Source: Candidatus Altimarinota bacterium (lineage in GTDB: Bacteria; Patescibacteriota; Gracilibacteria; UBA4473). From it: DNA of 15,768 nt. The DNA is taken from NCBI GenBank assembly GCA_020630245.1, contig JAHDBZ010000002.1, positions 3,566 through 19,333 of the forward strand. The letters are read 5' to 3'. Below the pieces are notes generated by a model. That model made no database searches. It worked only from the letters and a program-made list of their open reading frames with translations, and had not been told where the DNA came from. This document shows, piece by piece, positions 1-5,863 of this stretch. The position numbers were made by a program, and so were the translations under genes. Positions within the stretch are counted from its first letter, which is position 1. Each line of letters starts with the position of its first letter.

Positions 1-2
1 TC

Positions 3-611
3 TTCAAAGGGAAATGGCCGTTTGATCGGCGGTGGTTCCAACGATTTTTTGAATATATTTTGCCAGTGTTGCTGACGATCGTCCTTGCGATTGGGTATTA
101 CACCGATACGCTCAATGAATTTACCCATCCGTCTGGAGATATGGCTTGGAAGCTGTTGTTGCTGATCGTGTTTGTGAGCTCTCTGGCACGGATTTTCCCA
201 GATTTCAGGATTCTGCGGGCGCTAACTGCAGAACGAAGAGCGTTAGGAGTCGGGATGTTTTACCTGGGGATGGCGCATAGCGTGAGTCATCTGCCGGTGC
301 TTTTTTTCTACCCACTTAATGCACTTCCAAACTACGTGCTTTACGGTGGCGTGGCGCTCAGTATTGCCTTCTTGCTCTACGCTACCTCCAATATCTGGTC
401 GATGAAAATTCTTAAAAAATATTGGAAATGGCTGCATCGTTTGGTGTATCTGATCGTTATCCTGACAATTTTACATATCTTTTTCCTCGAAAAAGAGGTC
501 GAAGAGCTGGTCAGCGGTGGGTTTTTAATTCTGGCTTTCGTAGTGTGTAAAGTCTTGGTCGCCAAAAAAATTCAAGTGCGATTGCCTGGTAAATTCGTAC
601 CGGATCTGTAG
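3..611 (+). CDS. Ferric-reductase-like transmembrane protein (MsrQ-type), 5' end outside window
   Basis: A multi-pass membrane protein, partial at its N-terminus. The frame is open to the left edge (it reads FKGKWPFDRRWF before a TTG at 60), so the real start is probably upstream and the TTG is internal. About five hydrophobic segments follow. Histidines lie in membrane segments in MAHSVSHLP and in WLHRLVYLIVILTILHIFF; the second block closely resembles the WKRLHRLVY...LH heme-binding helix of MsrQ/ferric-reductase-like proteins. In that family b-type heme carries electrons through the membrane, in MsrPQ to a periplasmic methionine sulfoxide reductase. No MsrP partner is visible. The next gene starts 9 bases after the stop and is likely co-transcribed. 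The fold assignment is fairly secure; the electron acceptor is unknown. Confidence 0.75.
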   Translation, partial: FKGKWPFDRRWFQRFFEYILPVLLTIVLAIGYYTDTLNEFTHPSGDMAWKLLLLIVFVSSLARIFPDFRILRALTAERRALGVGMFYLGMAHSVSHLPVLFFYPLNALPNYVLYGGVALSIAFLLYATSNIWSMKILKKYWKWLHRLVYLIVILTILHIFFLEKEVEELVSGGFLILAFVVCKVLVAKKIQVRLPGKFVPDL

Positions 612-620
612 AAACAGGGT

Positions 621-1280
621 ATGAAATTCAGACGTCTGTGGTTCTATATTTCTCTTCTGATCGGGGGCTTGGCTTTCGTGGCTAAACGCATGGAGAAAAA
701 ACCACGGTTCAAACTCCGCTGGTGGCGCGTCCTATGGGGCGTGTTTTTGGTCAGTGTATTGTTAATTGGCTGGAGCGTAGGACAGGTCTTTACCAAGGCC
801 GATAGTCGCTTTACTACGCAGATTGAAGGCTGTGGAGTGGTGTTCGGCGCGGCAGTGTGGCGTGGGAGTCAGCCATCTTGGGCGCTTGACGATCGAGTAC
901 AATCGGGGATTGAGCTCTACAAAAATGGTCAGGTAAAATGCCTTATCTTTTCCGGTGGCGAATCAACCTATGGTGATCATGAGGCTGATGTCATGCGACA
1001 AATTGCACTACAAAATGGCGTTCCAGACGAGGATATTGCACTAGACTATAACGGGATCAATACCCTCGCAACGGTGCTCAACCTCCCAGCTGACCAAGAT
1101 CAATTTGTTTTCGTTTCTAATGATTTTCACTTAGCGCGGATTGGACTTATGGCCTGGAAGGAAAAAGTCGGGGAGTATCATCTGCACGCCGCGGATTACC
1201 AACAGGGACGTTACCTCAAAAATGACCAGTATTTCTTACGGGAGATGGTCGGATATTTGTTGATCCTGTTTGGGCTTTAA
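621..1280 (+). CDS. DUF218 / SanA-YdcF-like membrane-anchored protein
   Basis: A 219-residue protein with two hydrophobic N-terminal segments (about residues 5-21 and 35-54) separated by a basic stretch, then a DUF218 domain from about residue 70 to the end. Family hallmarks seen are GCGVVFGAAVW followed by ALDDRVQSGIELY, FSGGES (110-115), the acidic HEADVM, YNGINTLATV, and NDFHLAR (157-163), equivalent to the TSxFHxxRA motif of the family. E. coli relatives are SanA, YdcF and ElyC, implicated in envelope integrity; their chemistry is unsettled, so no reaction is claimed. AGGG lies five bases upstream of the ATG as a weak Shine-Dalgarno site. It follows the ferric-reductase-like gene by 9 bases. 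The stop is followed almost at once by the promoter of the tRNA gene. Confidence 0.85.
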   Translation: MKFRRLWFYISLLIGGLAFVAKRMEKKPRFKLRWWRVLWGVFLVSVLLIGWSVGQVFTKADSRFTTQIEGCGVVFGAAVWRGSQPSWALDDRVQSGIELYKNGQVKCLIFSGGESTYGDHEADVMRQIALQNGVPDEDIALDYNGINTLATVLNLPADQDQFVFVSNDFHLARIGLMAWKEKVGEYHLHAADYQQGRYLKNDQYFLREMVGYLLILFGL

Positions 1281-1284
1281 TAAA

Positions 1285-1312
1285 TTGACCTGTTTCGGCA
1301 AATTTATACACT
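1285..1312 (+). promoter_or_regulatory. Predicted sigma70-type promoter of the tRNA gene
   Basis: TTGACC (1285-1290) and TACACT (1307-1312) are separated by 16 bases and match 5/6 and 4/6 of the -35 and -10 consensus. The expected start is near 1319, just before the mature tRNA 5' end at 1323. The promoter begins five bases after the stop of the preceding gene. Confidence 0.5.
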
Positions 1313-1322
1313 CGCCCGGCGT

Positions 1323-1399
1323 GACTATGTAGCTCAGCTGGTTAGAGCGTCGGATTCATAACCCGGAGGTCGGCGGTTCAAGTCCGCCCTTAGTCACCA
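1323..1399 (+). tRNA. tRNA with anticodon CAT (elongator Met, or Ile2)
   Basis: A 77-nt cloverleaf including an encoded CCA. The acceptor stem is 1323-1329 with 1389-1395, D arm GCTC/GAGC, anticodon loop TTCATAA with CAT at 1357-1359, variable loop AGGTC, T arm GGCGG/CCGCC with loop TTCAAGT, discriminator A and CCA at 1397-1399. G1:C72 and the absence of the GGG/CCC anticodon-stem signature exclude the initiator. Elongator Met and the lysidine-modified Ile2 tRNA share this anticodon; I favour elongator Met without certainty. Two stem mismatches are present, T6:T67 in the acceptor and A31:C39 in the anticodon stem. A T-rich run follows the CCA (1400-1410) and may end transcription. Confidence 0.93.
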
Positions 1400-1408
1400 T
1401 TTTTTTCT

Positions 1409-2296
1409 TTAGGATTCTATCCCAAAACACCGTTGGGCATTTTCAAAGAGTTGCGTGGCACAATCTTCAACCGATAGTTCCTTGAGCTCTGCAATCAGCG
1501 TGATGACTTCGGGGATGTATTGCGGGGTGTTGGTTTTGATGCCTGATTTTCGGGCTTTGTGCGGCGTGAGAAAAGGTGTGTCGGTTTCGGTGATGAGGAA
1601 CTCAATCGGAGTGGATTTGATGGCTTCACGAACGTGCTCATTTTTTGGATACGTAGCAACGCCGCCGATCCCGAGATGAAAACCAAACTGTTCGGTCATG
1701 ATTTGCGCAAACTCTGGTCCTTCGGAAAAGGCGTGAACGACACCGCGTGGGATGTCCGAACCCGGGTTTAACCCGGGTTGTAGAGAGTCTTGTAAGAATT
1801 TGAGTGTTTCTTGACTCGAGTCTCGTGTGTGGATAACGAGGGCGCGGTCATACTTTTTGCACAGTCGGATATGCTCAGCGAAGCACTCAGCCTGGAGAGC
1901 AAATAGTTCTGGGGTGTTTCGGTGATATAGATCGAAGCCGGTCTCACCAAAGCCTACGACTTTGTCTTCGTTTTCCAAGAAGAGAGCCTCAATCCACGCA
2001 AAAAACTGGGCGGGTGTATGATTTTTCAGTTTGTAGTCAGTGAGTCCGGCGTAGCGATGGTACTCTGGATCACGTACGCCGAGTTTGTCTACATCGCAGG
2101 GATGGAGACCAAGCGTGCAGTAAAAATTTTCCTGACTTTCGGCCAATTCTAACGCCGCGAGGCATGACAGCTCATCACAGCCGATCTGGATCTGGTGCGT
2201 AACGCCGGCGGCTTCGCACTCAGCGATGACTTGATCACGGTTGTCATCAAAGCTCGTGAAGTAAAGATGGGCGTGAGTATCGAAAATTTGTAACAT
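1409..2296 (-). CDS. tatD: TatD family metal-dependent hydrolase / DNase
   Basis: A 295-residue TIM-barrel metallohydrolase of the TatD family, cytosolic 3'-5' exonucleases linked to DNA repair and turnover. Metal-site residues appear in order: THAH (H8, H10), GFGETGFDLY (E118), VIHTRDS (H156), VVHAFSEG (H188) and ITETDTPFLTP (D239). I start at the ATG at 2296, giving MLQIFDTHAH as expected for the family. An in-frame ATG seven codons upstream lies within a repeat that would encode only HTTCH-like residues. Residues 173-180 (QPGLNPGS) are encoded by a near-perfect palindrome and look like a loop insertion before the H188 motif. The gene is downstream of a glycosyltransferase gene and converges on the tRNA. 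Confidence 0.92.
   Translation of the reverse strand: MLQIFDTHAHLYFTSFDDNRDQVIAECEAAGVTHQIQIGCDELSCLAALELAESQENFYCTLGLHPCDVDKLGVRDPEYHRYAGLTDYKLKNHTPAQFFAWIEALFLENEDKVVGFGETGFDLYHRNTPELFALQAECFAEHIRLCKKYDRALVIHTRDSSQETLKFLQDSLQPGLNPGSDIPRGVVHAFSEGPEFAQIMTEQFGFHLGIGGVATYPKNEHVREAIKSTPIEFLITETDTPFLTPHKARKSGIKTNTPQYIPEVITLIAELKELSVEDCATQLFENAQRCFGIES
1759..1779. repeat. 21-nt palindrome inside tatD
   Basis: AACCCGGGTT occurs twice, at 1759-1768 and 1770-1779, with one T between. The decamer is itself a palindrome, so the whole block is an odd-length palindrome that can form a hairpin. It is in frame within tatD and encodes part of a loop between two conserved motifs. Confidence 0.8.
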
Positions 2297-2358
2297 GTGG
2301 CACGTGGTATGTGGCAAGTATAAACTACATACTACCTACTACCTACTACTTACCACAG
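2297..2358 (-). repeat. Short-period repeat patch between the glycosyltransferase and tatD
   Basis: Read on the minus strand this begins GTGGTAAGTAGTAGG, continues in a GTAGTAG-like 7-base period, passes a short AT-rich stretch and ends in the block ACTTGCCACATACCAC just before the tatD ATG. The opening GTGGTAAGTA is complementary to TACTTGCCAC near the end (one G:T pair), so the transcript could fold into a 10-bp stem. The glycosyltransferase stop codon and its last codons (VVSSR) lie inside the patch. The ACTTGCCACATACCAC block recurs upstream of adk at 9673-9706. Confidence 0.75.
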
Positions 2359-3115
2359 GAACTTTAGTTCCTCTGTATTTCCAAAAATATTTCACTGCAG
2401 AATTCACATGAATCCAAAAAGTTTTGCGAAACATGGCCGTGAAAATGTCATTTCCAGATAGTCGTTTTTCACCATGTACGGCCTTGGCAGTACCGACTAA
2501 GCGCACTGTGAATCCAGACTCCCATGTGCGACGGCAGAGATCTGTATCTTCAAAAAAGAGAAAAAATCGCGAATCAAATCCATGCAGTACGTCGAGAAAA
2601 AACCGTCGGCGCATCAGCATGAAGCTGCCCTGTACCCACGGCACAGGACCTGATGCTAGGAGTTTTCCCGATTGCCCCATTCTTCGTTTAAGTAGGCCTA
2701 AAAGAGTTGGAAAGGGACGAGCATTTATCTGTGTGGTACCGTCGGGGTTTTGTAATTGCGGAGCAACCAGTCCGGCTTGGTCATGAGTTTCGAGTGCACC
2801 TACCAATTGTTCGAGGCAATCGTTCAACAGTTCAATGTCTGGGTTGATAAGGACTAAGTATTCCCCTCGGGCAAATCGAACGGCTTCAGCGTAACCGCCG
2901 CCGAAACCCAAATTTTTTTTCATCGGAATAAAATGCGATTGAGTTTTAGCAGCAAAGAATGCTTCGAGGTCTTTTTTTTCCGCCTCACCAGAAGCGTTAT
3001 CCAGCAAAATAAATTCAAATTGATTCGGATTGAGATGTTCGTGTAAACTTTGCCAGAGTTTTTTTACTTTGGTAGCGGTTTTGTAATTGATCGTCACGAT
3101 CGAATATTTCAGCAT
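2339..3115 (-). CDS. Glycosyltransferase family 2, rhamnosyltransferase-like
   Basis: A 258-residue GT-A fold enzyme transferring a sugar from a nucleotide-sugar donor, probably to a cell-surface polysaccharide or lipid-linked glycan on the cytoplasmic membrane face. Features seen are the start YSIVTINYKT, ILLDNAS (37-43), the KNLGFGGGYAEAVRFARGEYLVLINPD block with NPD at 91-93 in the DxD position, PWVQGSFMLMRR (159-170), and FFEDTDLCRR (187-196) with the likely catalytic acid, followed by H214. This arrangement is typical of WbbL-like transferases; donor and acceptor cannot be read from sequence. AGGA lies seven bases before the ATG. The gene diverges from prs and precedes tatD. The C-terminal VVSSR and stop come from a repeat patch, so the native end may have been altered. 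Confidence 0.88.
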   Translation of the reverse strand: MLKYSIVTINYKTATKVKKLWQSLHEHLNPNQFEFILLDNASGEAEKKDLEAFFAAKTQSHFIPMKKNLGFGGGYAEAVRFARGEYLVLINPDIELLNDCLEQLVGALETHDQAGLVAPQLQNPDGTTQINARPFPTLLGLLKRRMGQSGKLLASGPVPWVQGSFMLMRRRFFLDVLHGFDSRFFLFFEDTDLCRRTWESGFTVRLVGTAKAVHGEKRLSGNDIFTAMFRKTFWIHVNSAVKYFWKYRGTKVPVVSSR

Positions 3116-3132
3116 ACTAAAATCCTAGTTTT

Positions 3133-3152
3133 CTAAGTCCCTAAGTCACTAA
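3133..3152. repeat. 8-bp tandem repeat in the divergent GT2/prs gap
   Basis: CTAAGTC at 3133-3139 and 3141-3147 are followed by CTAA at 3149, an 8-base period in the 80-base gap between two divergent genes. No convincing promoter stands out on either side; TTTACA (3158-3163) is a possible -35 for prs, but its -10 partner is poor. Confidence 0.6.
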
Positions 3153-3195
3153 ATTAGTTTACAAAAGCAGCATTTTTTGGCAAAGTCGCGACACG

Positions 3196-4131
3196 ATGAC
3201 CGCTTATAAAATTTTCACCGGATCCAGCCACCCAGATTTAGCCGCCGCAATTGCGAAAAACCTGGGGAAAGAGCTGTCTCCCGTAACGATCAAGACTTTT
3301 GCCTGTGGCGAAGTGTACGTCAAATACGAAGAAAGTTTTCGTGGTCAGGATGTGTTTTTGATCCAGACTTGCCGTACGGGCCATATGAACGATGATTTGA
3401 TGGAGCTTTATCTCCTGATTGACGCGGCTCGTCAAAGTTTTGCGCGCAAAGTGCATGTGATCCTGCCTTACTTTGCCTACAGTCGTCAGGACAAAATCCA
3501 TGGCGCTCGAGAGGGGATCTCAGCCAAACTCATGGCGGACCTAATGGTAAAAGCGGGGGCAGACCATGTCGTAACGCTGCATCTACACACAGATCAAATC
3601 CAAGGATTCTTCGATGTGCCACTTGATAATCTCAATCCGCAACGACTTTTCGTCGATTATATTAAGTCTAAAAATTTAGAAGACGCCGTGGTGGTTTCTC
3701 CGGATGCGGGAGGCGCCAAAGCGGCTAAAAAATTCGCAGATGAACTTGGTTTGCCGTTGGCAATAATGCACAAGCAACGTCCAGAGCATAATAAGTCAGA
3801 AGTTACGCATATCATTGGGGAAGTAGCCGGGAAAACACCGATCATCGTAGATGATATGGTTGATACGGCTGGGTCAGTGTGTGCGGCTAAGCAAGCCTTG
3901 GTCGAAAATGGAGCGCGAGACGAAGTATATCTCTGTGCGACGCATCCGATCTTTTCTGGGCCGGCTCGAGAACGACTGACGGCGGCAAATTTTGCCGCGA
4001 TCGTGTGTAGTGATTCACTGCCAGTCGACAATCCCCCGAAAAATTTTCAGGTGCTTTCGGTAGCGGATCTCTTAGCAGGAGTAATCACAAATGTGACGGA
4101 GCAAAAGAGTGTGAGCCAATTGCACCTCTAA
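3196..4131 (+). CDS. prs: Ribose-phosphate pyrophosphokinase (PRPP synthetase)
   Basis: A 311-residue cytosolic class I PRPP synthetase that transfers pyrophosphate from ATP to ribose 5-phosphate. PRPP feeds pyrimidine, purine and NAD synthesis, including the pyrE product encoded in this window. Visible signatures are the N-terminal GSSHPDLA with FACGEVYVKYEESFRGQDVFLIQT, PYFAYSRQDK (91-100) of the ATP-binding loop, LHLHTDQIQGFF with catalytic H131, VVSPDAGGAKAAKKFA (about 166-181) and the PRPP loop IIVDDMVDTAG (216-226). The family usually has R-KP after RQD, whereas here it reads KIHGAREGISAKL, a small variation. The length is normal. The ATG at 3196 has no recognisable Shine-Dalgarno. The gene converges with the next minus-strand gene and overlaps it by four bases. 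Confidence 0.95.
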   Translation: MTAYKIFTGSSHPDLAAAIAKNLGKELSPVTIKTFACGEVYVKYEESFRGQDVFLIQTCRTGHMNDDLMELYLLIDAARQSFARKVHVILPYFAYSRQDKIHGAREGISAKLMADLMVKAGADHVVTLHLHTDQIQGFFDVPLDNLNPQRLFVDYIKSKNLEDAVVVSPDAGGAKAAKKFADELGLPLAIMHKQRPEHNKSEVTHIIGEVAGKTPIIVDDMVDTAGSVCAAKQALVENGARDEVYLCATHPIFSGPARERLTAANFAAIVCSDSLPVDNPPKNFQVLSVADLLAGVITNVTEQKSVSQLHL

Positions 4132-4907
4132 GCGATTATATTTAGTACAGCATCTGGTACGGGGATCCAGTTCTCACTATTGGGGTTGAAGTATTTTGCG
4201 CATAGATGATAAAATTTTTGTCGTAATTTTTCAGGCATCGGTAACTTCTGGTATTCGAAGTGAGAATTGATAATCTTTCGTCTGACGTTTTGATCCTTTA
4301 TGTCTTTTAGATCGTGATAAGAACTTTTAAAAGTGTTATACCAATCAATAAAATTAGCAGGTAGATCCTTGAATTCTCTATTTAGAACATAGGCAGATCC
4401 TATGTATGGTATTGTCATGGAGAGTGCTGATTTTTTTGGTTTCTGACAGTATTTTTTAGTAGCAAGATTATGACTTAAGGAAAATTTTAACCCTAGACGG
4501 GTTGCATATCCGGCTCCATAAATTTCGGCAGCCAGAGCAGGATTAAATGAGTAGAGGCCGGATGTTGACCCTATGGTGTATGCTCCAACTAAGGCGGCAT
4601 CAATTTTGGCGGCCCAGGCAATAGCTTCAACTTTGGCAACGTTTTGCATGAATTCAAAAAAATTACCTCGTTCAATTTCTGCTTCGTAGTCTTCAATTTG
4701 TGCAATTTTGATAAGTCTCAAACGGTGACATTCTTGTAAAAATTCGCAGAAATAATTTGGATCTTTGATAACTTCAAGAAGCTCTTTTTTTTCGGTCGGT
4801 AAAAATGATAAAGATTTATCAACACATGTACTTCTATGGAGGTCATAATTAAGTTTATCCTCAAAAAACTGCTTTTCTGACGACTGATGTGAAGAATCAT
4901 TGAACAT
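4128..4907 (-). CDS. Hypothetical protein, AT-rich, no recognised family
   Basis: 259 residues from the ATG at 4907; a GTG two codons upstream is an alternative. I do not recognise a family. The first 90 residues are charged and probably helical, with several Cys and the stretch FLQECHRLRLIKIAQIEDYEAEIERG. A central Ala/Gly-rich hydrophobic stretch (IAWAAKIDAALVGAYTIG, then NPALAAEIYGAGYATRLG) could be one or two membrane-associated helices. The C-terminal third is basic and Tyr/Phe-rich. Two sampled 60-base stretches have about 32% G+C against about 45% in a sample of adjacent prs, suggesting different ancestry. It overlaps the prs stop by four bases and lies 33 bases downstream of xth, but has its own candidate promoter. 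Confidence 0.7.
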   Translation of the reverse strand: MFNDSSHQSSEKQFFEDKLNYDLHRSTCVDKSLSFLPTEKKELLEVIKDPNYFCEFLQECHRLRLIKIAQIEDYEAEIERGNFFEFMQNVAKVEAIAWAAKIDAALVGAYTIGSTSGLYSFNPALAAEIYGAGYATRLGLKFSLSHNLATKKYCQKPKKSALSMTIPYIGSAYVLNREFKDLPANFIDWYNTFKSSYHDLKDIKDQNVRRKIINSHFEYQKLPMPEKLRQKFYHLCAKYFNPNSENWIPVPDAVLNIIA

Positions 4908-4915
4908 CAACACTA

Positions 4916-4944
4916 TTTATTGCTCTTTTTGTCAAAAAAGTCAA
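4916..4944 (-). promoter_or_regulatory. Candidate promoter of the AT-rich hypothetical gene
   Basis: On the minus strand TTGACT (4944-4939) and AATAAA (4921-4916) are 17 bases apart, matching 5/6 and 4/6 of the sigma70 consensus. A start about seven bases downstream falls almost on the ATG at 4907, so the transcript would be nearly leaderless. The -35 overlaps the xth stop codon. Confidence 0.35.
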
Positions 4945-5744
4945 TACCTGTTTTGTACTTCTAGTACCACAGGACAGTGATCGCTACCCATCTGATCGTT
5001 TAGATATTCGATATTTTTTACCTCCGGAAAGAAATCTTGGTCTACAAAGAAATAATCAATCCGCCAGCCGACATTGCGACTGCGAGATTTAGATATCAAG
5101 TGCCACCAGGAGTAAACGTCCGGCGTGTCTGGATTGGTTTGCCGCCAGACATCGACCCAGTTTTGCGTCGTCACGTTGTCTAGCCACGCCCGTTCTCGTG
5201 GATGGAAGCCAATCTTTCCATCATTATCTTTTGGACGAGCCAAGTCGATCGGGTTATGCGCACAGTTGATGTCTCCGCACCAGATGACAGTGCGTCCTTG
5301 GTCGCGCAGTTGATTTACGTATTTGAGAAAGCGGTCGTAAAAGACGAGCTTTTCTTCCCAGGCGGTTTCAGATTTTCCACCATTGGGGAAATAAATGCCG
5401 AGTACGGAATATTCCTGACCGTCTTTTTCGAAATCTAAACGCCCGATGCGTCCTTCATTATCGACGGGGTTATTAGGCATGCCGGTGGAAAAGTGAGAAG
5501 CCTGAAGGTCGAAGGCCGAAGTTTTGATCCAGATTGCTACCCCGGCGTAGCCGGGTTTCTCGGCGGCGTGATAAAACTTGGTATATGCTGGGTATATTTC
5601 ATCCAGATTTACCACCTGTTCTGGTTTGGCTTTAATTTCCTGAATGCACAGGATGTCAGGTTGGTGTTCTCGGAGGAAAGGGCCAAGCATTTCTTTGCGT
5701 TCCACTGCGCGTAGACCGTTCACGTTCCAGGAGATTATTTTCAT
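4941..5744 (-). CDS. xth: Exodeoxyribonuclease III (AP endonuclease)
   Basis: A 267-residue enzyme of the exonuclease III/APE1 family that cuts DNA at abasic sites and removes 3'-blocking groups in base-excision repair. The catalytic set is complete: WNVNGLRA (N7), IQEIKA (E36, metal), GIYFPNGG (Y118), CGDINCAHNPID (D158, N160), NVGWRIDYFF (D230) and GSDHCPV (D255, H256). The length equals that of E. coli ExoIII and the protein ends naturally at TGA, evidence that TGA is a stop here. The ATG at 5744 gives the canonical MKIISWNVNG. The repeat-bounded four-helix-bundle unit begins eight bases upstream of the start codon, so its promoter region is occupied by that unit. A CCCGGC/GCCGGG hairpin lies in the coding region at 5541-5555. 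Confidence 0.95.
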   Translation of the reverse strand: MKIISWNVNGLRAVERKEMLGPFLREHQPDILCIQEIKAKPEQVVNLDEIYPAYTKFYHAAEKPGYAGVAIWIKTSAFDLQASHFSTGMPNNPVDNEGRIGRLDFEKDGQEYSVLGIYFPNGGKSETAWEEKLVFYDRFLKYVNQLRDQGRTVIWCGDINCAHNPIDLARPKDNDGKIGFHPRERAWLDNVTTQNWVDVWRQTNPDTPDVYSWWHLISKSRSRNVGWRIDYFFVDQDFFPEVKNIEYLNDQMGSDHCPVVLEVQNRY

Positions 5745-5751
5745 GTATTTG

Positions 5752-5784
5752 GATGAGAAGTTAGAAGATGAGAAATTTAGAAGT
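5752..5784 (+). repeat. Left inverted repeat of the four-helix-bundle unit
   Basis: GATGAGAAG at 5752-5760 and GATGAGAA at 5767-5774 give a 15-base period, followed by ATTTAGAAG. The same pattern with the same period occurs in inverted orientation at 6223-6246. About 20 of the first 24 bases agree between the two ends. Confidence 0.75.
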
Positions 5785-5827
5785 TGGGGAATTTAAACGA
5801 ATATGAATTTTTGATGAAGTTTAGGAC

Positions 5828-5856
5828 TTGATCACAATTCTACGATTCGTTCTAAT
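5828..5856 (+). promoter_or_regulatory. Candidate promoter of the four-helix-bundle gene
   Basis: TTGATC (5828-5833) and TCTAAT (5851-5856) are 17 bases apart, matching 4/6 and 5/6 of the consensus. The expected transcription start coincides with the ATG at 5864, implying a leaderless message; no Shine-Dalgarno is present. Confidence 0.4.
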
Positions 5857-5863
5857 CATAGAA

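Noticed and set aside
2297..2317. Seven-residue N-terminal extension of TatD (MPHTTCH)
   Set aside because: It is encoded by the repeat patch; the family begins at the ATG at 2296.
2297..2358. CRISPR array
   Set aside because: The repeated words are only 7-16 bases, without regular unique spacers, and no cas genes are present.
5541..5555. CCCGGC-GTA-GCCGGG inverted repeat inside xth
   Set aside because: It encodes PGYAG, a conserved part of the exonuclease III fold, so it is better explained as ordinary coding sequence with chance symmetry.
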